Shown piece by piece: positions 40,645-51,619 of a stretch of 64,000 nt of DNA. The translations under genes were made by a program, and so were the position numbers. The notes below the pieces were generated by a model that had not been told where the DNA came from, did no database searches, and saw nothing but the letters and a program-made list of their open reading frames with translations. Numbering within the stretch: position 1 is the first letter of the stretch; each line of letters starts with the position of its first letter. Where the stretch lies: contig JAHRHY010000022.1 of assembly GCA_019671135.1 (NCBI GenBank), forward strand, positions 753,001 to 817,000, in the 5' to 3' direction. Source of the DNA: Linnemannia hyalina. Taxonomy: Eukaryota > Mortierellomycota > Mortierellomycetes > Mortierellales > Mortierellaceae.

Positions 40645-43600
40645 CTATACGTCCAGCTGTTGAACGGGCGAATATACTGTGAACGAGCTCGTTGTCATCT
40701 TGCTGTTTCTCAACTGCTTGAACTTTGATGCTGCAGACACCACGGTACTCATTATGTTGCCTGCAGTTTGAAGAGTTATCACTGGTTTTGGGTCGCCCAC
40801 AGCTCCGCGCTGTTGGAGTAGCCTCATGTTAACCCTGCTCAAGCCTTGCGCGTCTTCCATGGATGCGCCTGACACAGCAAGTCTGTCATGTGCCGAACTC
40901 CATTGCAGGAGCGACTGAAAGATGCCCTTCTCTTCAATGATTTGCCACACGCGAACAAAAGTATCACCGCAGCCGGTTACCAAATAGGTGTCGCCGGGAG
41001 TTGCTTTCCAGGCAATGGAGTTGATTGATCCATGAAAATCCTTTACAACTACTAGACATCGACCCGAATTCGCATCCCACAGACGCACTGTCTTGTCGTC
41101 ACTGCCCGATGCAATCTAGTGACCACTGGGAGAATAAGCCACGCTCTTAACAGCGTTGGCATGGCCGCTTAAGACGGGGCCAGGTGCGCCGGTTTGCGTG
41201 TCCCATAGCCGCACAGTCTGGTCCCAACTGCCCGAAGCAATCTGGTGACCACTGGGAGAATAAGCTACGCAATCAACATAGCTGGTATGGCCGCTTAAGA
41301 CGGGGCCAGGTGCGCCGGTTTGCGTGTCCCACAGCCGCACAGTCTGGTCCCAACTGCCCGAAGCAATTTGGTGACCACTGGGAGAATAAGCCACGCTGTA
41401 AACATAGCTGGTATGGCCGCTTAAGACGGGGCCAGGTGCGCCGGTTTGCGTGTCCCACAGCCGCACAGTCTCGTCCCGACTGCCCGAAGCAATCTGGCGT
41501 CCACTGGGAGAATTGGCCACGCTCATAACACTCAAGGTATGGCCGCTTAAGACGGGGCCAGGTGCGCCGGTTTGCGTGTCCCACAGCCGCACAGTCTCGT
41601 CCCAACTGCCCGAAGCAATCTGGCGTCCACTGGGAGAATAAGCCACGCTCATAACATAGCTGGTATGGCCGCTTAAGACGGGGCCAGGTGCGCCGGTTTG
41701 CATGTCCCACAGCCGCACAGTCTGGTCCCGACTGCCCGAAGCAATCTGGTGACCACTGGGAGAATAAGTCACGCTCATAACACTGCTGGTATGGCCGCTT
41801 AAGACGGGGCCAAGTTCGCCGGTTTGCGTGTTCCACAGCCGCACAGCTTTGTCGTCACTGCCCGAAGCAATCTGGTGACCACTGGGGGAATAAGCCACGC
41901 TCCTAACACTGCTGGTATGTTCTTGTAAGGTGTGGGTTTTCGTCCAAGTCAAGGTATCGTACACACTGATCGTGCCGTCTGCAAGGCCAAAGACACAGGT
42001 TTTCCCGTTCGGCGAATATGAGCAGCAATACACCACATCAAGCTCCTGTACATACGGCCATTCGCCAAACTGTACGCCTGCCATCTGCGCCTTGCTGAAG
42101 TCGGCCTGACGTATCCATGTGTTGCGAAGATTTGCCTTCCTCAAATCTGCCCCTTCCAGCTGAGCGAAATCGAACTGCCCGCCACTCAAATCAGCTCGTG
42201 GAATCTGGATGCCTTTCAAATCCGCCCCATTAAATCGTACGCCAGCTCTGACCAAAATCGTGATGGCATTGGCCGCTGCCTTACGCATCGCTTTGTTGAA
42301 TTTGGATTGTTCAATCATAGCGAGAAGTTGGTCCTTGAAGAGTGGCTCTTGCTGCACGCGGTCGGATAAAAAGTCCAGAACGGAGGGCTCTGCCACAAAA
42401 CTTCTCCACGACAAAGGATGATCGGCTGTACAAGGCTGGGTTGTGACTGGCTCGACGTCCTCCTCTGGCACCAGTTGATCGTCAAAGCTGAAATCAGAGC
42501 TGACACTCCCCCGTCTAGCTGGAGCTGCAGCTTGAACGGATTTCTCCTTGCCTTCCTGGGGTTCAAAGACTGAGCGTGCAAAGAAATACTCTAGCAGGGA
42601 CTTGTGGATGAAACGGTACTGGATTCCACTGCGTGTAAGCGGACTGGCTTCCAGCAAGAGCCGACTCTCATTCTCTCGGGAGAAGAATGCTTCTTTCCAT
42701 TTCCCATGGTCTTGTTTACGGGAATAGGTCACCACAGGATTGCCCGCCTGGTTCTTGTAGATTGCACTTGCCATGTCCTTCAAAAAACTGATGCCGTTCT
42801 GAGTAAAGCCTTCATCGGTCAATCTGTTAAAGTCGGCTCGTGCTTGTGGGTTCAGGTCCTTGTTCCCAAGTCGTTTTTTTCCTTGCTCCAGCCAAAGCCC
42901 AATGAATTCGTCATACAGAGTGACCCACGTGACCCTGGTGGCCTTGAGATTATTGCCTGGATCCACGAGTCGGGGCAAAACCTCCAGAGAAAGCGTCAAC
43001 AGGAATGGATTCTTGACCAGCTCTTGAAGACTGGGAATCTGGTCGAACACATCCGCGTACTGTTTCGTGGTCCACAGCGGCGCCTTGGTGATCACATACT
43101 TTGCCAAGTAGTCATTGACTTGGGCCCTGGAGAAGGGAGTAATGACAGCCTCTTGAAACTGTGTGGTGTCGGTTGACGGCTGGAAGAGATCGCGATAGTC
43201 CATCCCAATGTATTCGCTACGGCAGCTGACCACCATCTGCACCTGCCATTCTCCTGTCTGGTTCAGGCGGTTGGTCGTGTACAGATTGTGTTTCTCTTGA
43301 CTCTCGTCGTATCCATCGCAGATCAAGACAAACTTGCGCTGGGTCTTCAACTCTCGAATCTGAGAATCAGAGAGCTCAAACTTGCGCAGTTGCTTGGCAA
43401 TCATATCCTGTTCTGGTCTGTCGATGGCAGACAGGTTGATGTAAAGTGGGATCCGGCTGTGGCTTTCTCGTACTTTAGCCACAAGTTGTGCTCGATCTCG
43501 CGATTGAATGTTGACTTTCCCGATCCCGAATCGCCAAGTAGAAGCAGCACCTTCTGGTCGGTGCTGGCTAGGAACTCCTCGACCTTTTCCGTCAAGGCAA

Positions 43601-43891
43601 ACAGGACGTCGTCCGACGCTTTCAAATTGGCCTTGGCTTGAGGGGGGATATAGACGGCATCTCCTCGCTCCTTCAGTCTCCGCTGCCTCAGCTTTCGCAA
43701 ATCTTCCTCGACATCGGGCTTGTTCTGGACGCGATCTAGCAAGGTTAGGGGCGCGAATGGCGGCTGTGAGATCTTCAATGGGTGTTTGCTGGGACCCTGC
43801 TCCAGACAATCACTGTAAAGTGCTTGCCTTGCTTTATCGCCATTGCGTCCCAGTCTCTGCAGCACTTTTCTGGCAGTTGCGCTATCAAACG

Positions 43892-44006
43892 CTAGAGAAA
43901 ATAGAAGATAAACATGCAGATGCTGCCAGATCGCCATTCATGCCATTGTCTCGTGGTCGTTGACAATGTAATTGCTTGCCACATCAGATCTTCATCACAC
44001 ACATAC
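43892..44006 (-). other. Intron of the NLR pseudogene
   Basis: GTATGT at the 5' end and TTTTCTCTAG at the 3' end, 115 bp. Joins SENAIQ to AFDSATARK in frame. Confidence 0.7.
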
Positions 44007-44436
44007 CTTGGATGGCGTTCTCAGACTGCTGCTGCAAGTGTAAAAGGATATCCAAGATCTTTTGCTTGATGTGTTCGTGATGGCCCCAGACGGCATCATT
44101 CTGATAGATCTCCGCCAGGAACTCTAGTGCGTCCTCACGCGACTCTGCATCCCAGGCTGTATTGGCTGCAAGATCTCCTAAGCGCTGGCACACTCCCCAC
44201 TGAAAAGCAAGGCTGCGTCGGCATGGAGCCTCGAGGACGAGGGTCCTGAACTTGGAGAGTTGGCCGTCCCGGAGCACCCTGTCTATGCCTCGCAAAGCCG
44301 AGTACCAGGAACGTTTGCTGTCAAAACTGAGACCATCTCTGAGTGCTTCAAACAGGCCCTGGCCACTGTCTACCAGTGCAGTGACATTGTTGTAACCATC
44401 TTGGAGAGTTTGGAAGACCTTGACCGCTCCATCCAG

Positions 44437-44931
44437 GGAGGCCTTTCAGGTCCAAGTTATCATATGGTGTTTGTTACATCTCTGTAGATCTCGACAATAT
44501 CCATAGCGACTATGGGATGAGAATGTATATATGATACCAAGCATATAAGACAACCATTGTAACATTTTTTGTTCAACTATCCTACTAAACACCAACCTAT
44601 TCTCCAAACAACAAAGTCTTCTTATTTTTCGCACACCACACTCTTGAATATGTCCATTTACTATTAACCTGTAACCCTCACTGCAAGATTCGCCAGAGTA
44701 GTTCTTGTATGTCATCATCTAAAGCACTTGTACTCTCAACTGTATCTTTGGGGCGAAATACAGGGGAGAGATTACATTTTAAAAAAACATGTGCTATCTA
44801 TTGCTATTTTATTCTGTGTTCTGTTGCCCACTATGAAGAGATATGTCAGTTATGGAAGTAAACACTCCGTTCCTTGGGCTTTGGATATTTTTTATATGCC
44901 TTTTTATATCCTCTGCACATGAAGGGGCCGC
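44437..44931 (+). mobile_element. Solo terminal repeat of the DDE transposon, subfamily A
   Basis: 495 bp with its own 3-bp duplication CAG (44434-44436 and 44932-44934). Differs from the copy 1 repeats by a few bases (for example CCATTTACT for CCATCTACT). Lies only 11 host bases plus target duplications from copy 2. Confidence 0.85.
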
Positions 44932-44948
44932 CAGGCCGTCTTCGATAT

Positions 44949-45443
44949 GGAGGCCTTTCAAGTCCAAATTATCATATGGTGTTTGTTACATCTCTGCAGA
45001 TCTTGACGATATCCACCGCGTCCATTAGAGGAGAATGTATATATGATACCAAGCATATAAGACAACCATTGTAACATTTTTTGTTTAACTATCCTACTAA
45101 ACACCAACCTATTCTCCAAACAACAAAGTCTTCTTATTTTTCGCACACCAAACTCTTGAATATGTCCATCTACTATTAACCTGTAACCCTCACTGCAAGA
45201 TTCGACAGAGTAGGTCTTGTATGTGATCATCTAAAGCACTTGTATTCTCAACTGTATCTTTGTCGTGAAATACAGGGGAGAGATTACATTTTAAAAATTC
45301 TTGTGCTGTCTATTGCTATTTTATTCTGTGTTCTGTTGCCCACTATGAAGAGATATGCCAGTTATGGAAGTCAACACTCCGTTCCTTGGACTTTGGATAT
45401 TTTTTATATGCCTTTTTATATCCTCTGCACATGAAGGGGCCGC
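44949..45443 (+). repeat. Left terminal direct repeat of copy 2
   Basis: Subfamily B (GGAGGCCTTTCAAGTCCAAA). Indistinguishable from 49952-50446. Confidence 0.85.
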
Positions 45444-45604
45444 TACCGAATAAAATATAAAAATATATTTGTATTCTCAACTATGTGCTTGCTGTATGAT
45501 AGATACCATCCTACATGCTGTTGTGTATACAGTTAAGTATAAGCCTTTTTAAAAAATTGTTATTGTTGGTTAACGTCATGACAATCCAATACATAAATAT
45601 TATT

Positions 45605-46861
45605 ATGGATCTAACAAAACACTTCCAACAACTGCTTGATGACCATTGGACTTTCCTCAACGCTGGATGGCCAACAATTACACCACGTAATAATCATCGT
45701 ACTGTAAGCAAGGAAATTGGGTATATGCCAGAAATAAAAGAAACCCTAAATCGACGCCTTGGTCCTATTCCAGTGTACTTCTTTCTTGTTGACATCTGGC
45801 CAAAGGTTAAGTATCCTGGTCCATACAAAGAAGTGGAGAAAGGTCTTTTAATGCTCTATCATCTTGTCAAAGGACTGTCTATGGAAGCAATGGAACCACA
45901 CATGCCAAAAAGTAGTTTTCATGCAATGCACTCTGTGTTTTATAAGAAAGAATATACTTTGCACAACAAGTACATCACCAACTGTATTGCAACAATGTTC
46001 TCCACAATTAAAATACGCCTTTTGTCTGCAAAGGAAAAGAATCCTCCATTATTTAAGCATGTTACATTGCATCTTGATGGTCATGATACAAGAGCAACAT
46101 ACAAAGGTGAGAGTAGTGCTGATATGTACTCTTACAAGCTGAAAAAGTCAGGATTACGCACACAGGTAGCAATGGATTGTAATGGCATGGCTTTATTTGT
46201 CTCCAAATCTGCATCTTGCAAGAACAATGCTGATGGAACAATGCTGCTAACGATGAAGTTGGACAAGAGAGTGCATGAGATGGATTGCATTGCTCTCGAT
46301 GGAGGGTATCCACAGTTCTTAAGGAGGCTTATAGATGAGTCTGATACTCTTAAACTCCAAAATTTCGCTCATCCATACCGTAAACAGAAGAACAAGGAAC
46401 TTACACAGGAAGAAGCGTTATACAATACCACCTTTGGTAGTTTCCGCTCGCAGATGGAATCTCTGTTTGCAGACCTTGGTTCCACATTTGAGAAACACAA
46501 CAACCGTACTCCTGTGTTGGTGGATAAGAAACAAACATATAATTTGCAGTTGAAGTTATCTTTGTTACTCTTAAACATGAAAAAGATGGTTGCTTTGTTG
46601 AAGATTTCTGCAGAACCAATTCATACAGCTTGGCTTCGCGAAGGATTCGAGTATCCGACGACAGAGAACGACGTTGAGCAACCAATGGGATATGTTGATG
46701 TTGGTGCGCTAGTGGAGGATGGAAATACAATGGCACAACTCCAGAACAAATTTCTTGGTATTAATCATCATGGTGATGTTGATGAGGACCAGTACTCTGA
46801 TGAGGACACACCAATGGATCCACCAGTAATACTGCAACCCGGCCTTTCCATTGCGCTTTGA
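45605..46861 (+). CDS. DDE transposase, copy 2
   Basis: 418 aa from MDLTKHF. The catalytic blocks HLDGHDTR, IALDGGY and RSQMESLFADLG are intact. The last 30 residues differ from copies 1 and 3 (DEDQYSDEDTPMDPPVILQP, ending SIAL), removing the basic KRQMDVNGNL tail; the change follows an insertion/deletion near 46780 and an earlier stop. Otherwise almost identical to copy 3. Confidence 0.8.
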   Translation: MDLTKHFQQLLDDHWTFLNAGWPTITPRNNHRTVSKEIGYMPEIKETLNRRLGPIPVYFFLVDIWPKVKYPGPYKEVEKGLLMLYHLVKGLSMEAMEPHMPKSSFHAMHSVFYKKEYTLHNKYITNCIATMFSTIKIRLLSAKEKNPPLFKHVTLHLDGHDTRATYKGESSADMYSYKLKKSGLRTQVAMDCNGMALFVSKSASCKNNADGTMLLTMKLDKRVHEMDCIALDGGYPQFLRRLIDESDTLKLQNFAHPYRKQKNKELTQEEALYNTTFGSFRSQMESLFADLGSTFEKHNNRTPVLVDKKQTYNLQLKLSLLLLNMKKMVALLKISAEPIHTAWLREGFEYPTTENDVEQPMGYVDVGALVEDGNTMAQLQNKFLGINHHGDVDEDQYSDEDTPMDPPVILQPGLSIAL

Positions 46862-47581
46862 GGTACGTAGTACGAAGCGACAAATGGATGTTAATGGTAA
46901 TTTGTAGACTTATTGCAGGTTTTTAAAAGAATAGACATACATAGCCTATTTAGTCTGCGTTGAGATACGGTATTAACTGCCTAGACGCTAATATGCACCG
47001 GTATCTATTATTAAAAGTCATGGTATTATTGTAGTAGATCGGATGCTATTCTATGCTATTCTACAACATTCCTTTTTATTTAACAAAGAGGATAAACACA
47101 TGTACAAACCTACGTCATAAAAGAATACATAAACACATGTACAAACCTATGTCATAAAAGAATACTATATTCTTAACCATTTTTAAACCCCGTCTTTAAC
47201 GCCAAGCAGTCTTAATAAGCAAGATCTACGTCATACGAGGAACACTACGTTATTAACCACTTAGATGCCTTTTTAAAACTCTTTTGTTACTAAGCGCCAA
47301 GCAGTGTTAATAAGCAAGCGCTATTAATATCCAATGTGGCAGTGTCCCATGAATTAGTATAAATAAAGGACTCCACTTCCCTCTTGCTTAATCTTTATCT
47401 TATCTAGTAACCAACCAACCATTATCCATATCTATACAACCATCCATACCTATACAACCATCTTTTATTGCAATTCTTTATATCAGTGTACTAAGCAGCT
47501 GCAATCTACCACACATAAACTGAAAAGTCATTCACACCCACCATACCACAAGTACAATCTATATCGTTCATATCCAAAAAC
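46862..47581 (+). promoter_or_regulatory. Intergenic region and promoter of the second gene, copy 2
   Basis: TATAAATA at 47358-47365 with the same CT-rich leader as copy 1. A ~34-bp segment (AACACATGTACAAACCTA...) is tandemly duplicated near 47095-47165 in this copy only. Confidence 0.55.
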
Positions 47582-49828
47582 ATGCAGTACGTTCAGCTTA
47601 CAATCGAGCTCATCACCAAGGCCTTCGAGACATTTTCTTCTAAGAAGGGAGTGGAGTTTACCAAGAAAGATGCAAATAAGATCTTTAAGGCGCTTGATGA
47701 GGATGAGGGAGTAGAGAGATACTACTTTTGTGGTGCAAAGTGCACCAAGTCCAAGCGCAAATGCATGAAGGAAGTTGATGATGAAGGCATGCATTGTTAT
47801 GTCCACGATCCTGCGCGCAAGTGTCAAGGCACAACCATTAAGGGCGCTAATTGTGGTAGTGTAGCCAAACTTGGTGAAACATACTGTGGACGTCATCGAG
47901 AGCAGCATAAAGGTCATATGAAAAGCAGTAACAATAAGGCACCTGCCAACAAGCGTACCAAGTCTTCCAAGATAACCAAGAAGACACATACTCCTGAGTT
48001 TGTCCCTTCAGATGATGATATGACTTCCGAGGATGAAGAACCAAAGAAGCGAAAGAGAAACAAGCAGGAGTCATCGGATGAGGAGCCGTCCGATGATGAT
48101 GAAGAAGATATAATTGCCGTCTCCTTTCCGTTGAGTCCAAAGGTAGTTGACATAACGTCCAAGAAAAATGTACCACTCGCTAATACAGGCATATGGATGC
48201 GTTATGCAACTAATCCAGCTTTCCTGTATGCAAAAAACTATACTGTAAATGGCAAGTACATTATTAAGCTGAAGGAAAAGGACCTCTACATTGTATTGTG
48301 TCCACCTGAGCTCATGGGGAAAAATCTTCCTGTACCGAAATTATCTGACAAAGAGGTACGTATATTACAAAAGATGGGACTCCAAGAGGCAACTCCTGCT
48401 GATGTAGAAAAAATAGAAGAGTCTTCTGCTGATGAGAATTCTGACGATGATACAGATGATGGTGATACGTCTGATGATGCTGGCTCTGACGATGATTCCC
48501 CTGATGATAAAGACTCTGATGATGGCAAGTCCAATAACAGACCTGATGTAGAATCTGGAGATGATACCTCTAAGGATAACCCTGATGAAAAACTATCTCA
48601 TAAAAAGTCATCTAAGGATGATGAGAAGAAGACTTCTCGAAAGAAAAGGCATTCAGAGATGCCCAAAAATGCAGAGCCATCTTCTAATGTAGACGTTTCT
48701 AAGGATGGAAAAGATGAACATACATTTGCACTGGCCACAACGGTGCATAACATTAGATCAGAGAAAGACATAGCACGTGCGAAGGACAGAGGATGGATGA
48801 TTCATCCTAATAACGACATGCTTGAGTATGCAACTAAGTTTACGATGAATGGCAAGTACATTGTCAGGCTATCTGGAAAGAATACATACGTTGGCCTGTT
48901 TACGCTTGATGCTCTGCGCGGTGTCGGTGATGTTCCAGAGTTGGATATCTTGGAACGCTCCATGCTTAGCAAGATGAAACTTCAACCATTGTCTGATGAA
49001 GAGAGAAAGACGCTTTTCAACGAGGAGATCGAAGTAGAAGAAGAAGTACCAGTAGAAGGACCAACAGATAAATCCAAGGTGATATGGAAAAAACTTAACA
49101 AGTACTTGGAATATTCCGAGAATGTACTTGTAAATGGAATGCACATTCTCAAGATGCGCAAAAAAGACACTGTAATCGGCTTGATGACTGATGACCATAT
49201 TGCTGCAGAGAATGTAGAGTGTCATTCTCTTAGCCAGAAGGAAAAAGAGAAGTTGTTTGCTATGGGATTTAAACCGCATGAGCATAAGCAAAGCTTGCCA
49301 CAGAAAGATGAGAGCACATGTGAGGATGATAAAGATGCTGAGGGCGATAAAGATGCTGAGGATGACAAAGATGCGGTGGGTGATAAAGATGCTGAAGATG
49401 ACAAAGATGCTGAGGGTGATAACGATGCTGAGGATGACAAAGATGCTGAGGGTGATAACGATGCTGAAGATGATAAAGATGCTGAGGATGATAAAGATGC
49501 TGAGGATGTTATGTGGAAAAGGTACCCTAAAGATAAAAGCTCCTCGGGTATAATCGTCATAGATAAAGACGAAATTAAATGGACAACATGTTCGTTTGAC
49601 AAGAAGCATGAATATGCAACCAACTACCTTTTCGACGGATGTCATCTGCTCAAGAGGTACGAAGAGGACATTATTGTTGGACTGCTGTATAAGATACCTG
49701 CAAACGGTGACAGTAACTATAGTCGAGACAAATTTACCAACAACAAACAAAAGCAGAAGTTAATTGCCATGGGGTTCACGATCGAGGAATTGCCTAAATT
49801 GTACTCTCCAGATGTAAAGTTTTGGTAG
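47582..49828 (+). CDS. Second transposon protein, copy 2 (four ~65-aa repeats)
   Basis: 748 aa. The N-terminal Cys/His modules are kept (YYFCGAKC, HCYVHDPARKC, GETYCGRH), with the basic KKRKRNK stretch and the acidic Ser/Asp linkers. After the third ~65-residue repeat there is an 18-bp-unit tract coding DKDAEG/DKDAED (about 49317-49507), then a fourth ~65-residue repeat (EYATNYLFDGCHLLKRY to KLIAMGF) and the end KLYSPDVKFW. Copy 1 lacks the fourth repeat and has unrelated sequence there. No catalytic motif seen. Confidence 0.7.
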   Translation: MQYVQLTIELITKAFETFSSKKGVEFTKKDANKIFKALDEDEGVERYYFCGAKCTKSKRKCMKEVDDEGMHCYVHDPARKCQGTTIKGANCGSVAKLGETYCGRHREQHKGHMKSSNNKAPANKRTKSSKITKKTHTPEFVPSDDDMTSEDEEPKKRKRNKQESSDEEPSDDDEEDIIAVSFPLSPKVVDITSKKNVPLANTGIWMRYATNPAFLYAKNYTVNGKYIIKLKEKDLYIVLCPPELMGKNLPVPKLSDKEVRILQKMGLQEATPADVEKIEESSADENSDDDTDDGDTSDDAGSDDDSPDDKDSDDGKSNNRPDVESGDDTSKDNPDEKLSHKKSSKDDEKKTSRKKRHSEMPKNAEPSSNVDVSKDGKDEHTFALATTVHNIRSEKDIARAKDRGWMIHPNNDMLEYATKFTMNGKYIVRLSGKNTYVGLFTLDALRGVGDVPELDILERSMLSKMKLQPLSDEERKTLFNEEIEVEEEVPVEGPTDKSKVIWKKLNKYLEYSENVLVNGMHILKMRKKDTVIGLMTDDHIAAENVECHSLSQKEKEKLFAMGFKPHEHKQSLPQKDESTCEDDKDAEGDKDAEDDKDAVGDKDAEDDKDAEGDNDAEDDKDAEGDNDAEDDKDAEDDKDAEDVMWKRYPKDKSSSGIIVIDKDEIKWTTCSFDKKHEYATNYLFDGCHLLKRYEEDIIVGLLYKIPANGDSNYSRDKFTNNKQKQKLIAMGFTIEELPKLYSPDVKFW

Positions 49829-49951
49829 TTGTTGAGACAGATGAAGAGTAGATATTTTAAAAACTATCCAATTGTCAACAGTTGGCATTTGTGGTTGTAT
49901 ATATAGCATGAACTTTTTAAAAATGTAACATGTCTTCGACACTTCCACCTA

Positions 49952-50446
49952 GGAGGCCTTTCAAGTCCAAATTATCATATGGTGTTTGTTACATCTCTGC
50001 AGATCTTGACGATATCCACCGCGTCCATTAGAGGAGAATGTATATATGATACCAAGCATATAAGACAACCATTGTAACATTTTTTGTTTAACTATCCTAC
50101 TAAACACCAACCTATTCTCCAAACAACAAAGTCTTCTTATTTTTCGCACACCAAACTCTTGAATATGTCCATCTACTATTAACCTGTAACCCTCACTGCA
50201 AGATTCGACAGAGTAGGTCTTGTATGTGATCATCTAAAGCACTTGTATTCTCAACTGTATCTTTGTCGTGAAATACAGGGGAGAGATTACATTTTAAAAA
50301 TTCTTGTGCTGTCTATTGCTATTTTATTCTGTGTTCTGTTGCCCACTATGAAGAGATATGCCAGTTATGGAAGTCAACACTCCGTTCCTTGGACTTTGGA
50401 TATTTTTTATATGCCTTTTTATATCCTCTGCACATGAAGGGGCCGC
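49952..50446 (+). repeat. Right terminal direct repeat of copy 2
   Basis: Same orientation and sequence as the left repeat; the outer end GGGGCCGC abuts TAT and the NLR coding sequence. Confidence 0.85.
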
Positions 50447-51412
50447 TATGTCGTATGCCTTCCAGAAAGCTATCAATATCCAGGCCCTTCGCCGCCTTCA
50501 CCAAACTGAAGACGCCCTGCATCACGTTTCCTGTGCGCCGTTTTGTGGCCTGCCAGGGGCTTTCGTTGTCAGGTACACACTCCAGAGCCTGAAAGGCATA
50601 GGCGGCCAGGTACACCATATGGGGGTCGGCGCTGCCTTTCAGCTTGTCGATATATCCAGAAAGGCGTTCGTGAAGAGTTACACGATCCAAGCCCTCGACC
50701 TTGCAGTCGGCCATGGCGTCCAGGACGCGCGACACGGCCAACATGAGCTGATAGATATAGCTTTGAGTTTGCGCGTGGGTGGTTTGCAAGCGTGTATTGA
50801 GGACTCCCAGGATCTTGACTAGATCAGCCGCCTCGAGGTAGCCCTCGTTCGCGCCCTGTACCAGCTTGGCCAGTCCCTCAAGAGAATGGATATCCAGCAA
50901 GGTGGATTTTTCAATGCTGCCGATAAACAGTTCCAGCAGGCATCGAAAGTCGTCCCTGTTGAGGAATGGGGCCAAGCATGCGACCTCCGCAATAGCCGTT
51001 GGACCCTTCAACTCATCTCGGATGAATGCGCGGACTAGATTCGTCGTCAAGGTGTTCAGCCTTTCCTGCTCGTCTTCATTGTTTCGTGTTGCTTGGACCC
51101 AGCTGAGGGCAGAGTTCTGACGAAGGTCGTCCGACGACGGCGGAGCTTTCAAGAGCCCAAGGCAATAGACAAGCTGGTGCGTGTTGACAAGACGCTCATC
51201 TGATTCTGGTAGCTTGTACTCGATTACAGGCGGGTTCTTGTCTTGGACAAAAAAGTCACCAATGACAGACACGTCGATATCAATGGTGGCCGATCTGCAG
51301 AGCGCTGGCTGAGTTGCGACGGAATTTGAAGTCTCGAGTGGCGGCTGAACTGCGGTAGACGCTGTGGTCTTGAGTAACCGCTGGGTTGTTTTGGTGGTCT
51401 TGAGTGACGGCT

Positions 51413-51619
51413 TGCAACATATTAGGTTTATCATTGCTCTCTAGTTAGTCATTCCTTGTCACTCTCTATCATCTCTGACTCACTATGACACTACACCTAG
51501 AAACCTAGTTGGCGACTTTGTATATATATTTAGTTGTACCACAGTAATAACATCAATCATCACTGCTTCAACTCTCGTCCCCGTTCTATACTTCTCTGTC
51601 CCAGTCTTCGCCTGTTGCA
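51413..51619 (-). repeat. Solo LTR of the small LTR retroelement, TSD CGGCT
   Basis: 207 bp, TGCAACATATT to GCCTGTTGCA, flanked by CGGCT (51408-51412 and 51620-51624). Same family as the LTRs at 1678-1884 and 4956-10971. Removing it rejoins VAAQP to SLKTTKTTQ in the NLR frame. Confidence 0.85.

Larger units (their letters stand above)
44949..50446 (+). mobile_element. DDE transposon with LTR-like direct repeats, copy 2 (subfamily B)
   Basis: 5498 bp with duplication TAT (44946-44948 and 50447-50449), inside the NLR gene. Its two 495-bp direct repeats (44949-45443 and 49952-50446) show no difference by eye, so this is probably the youngest insertion. Both genes are open. Confidence 0.85.

Noticed and set aside
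49222..49623. Ser-rich (SASLSS) minus-strand frame opposite the partner-protein gene, also at 58994-59413
   Set aside because: Antisense shadow of the DKDAEG repeat tract.
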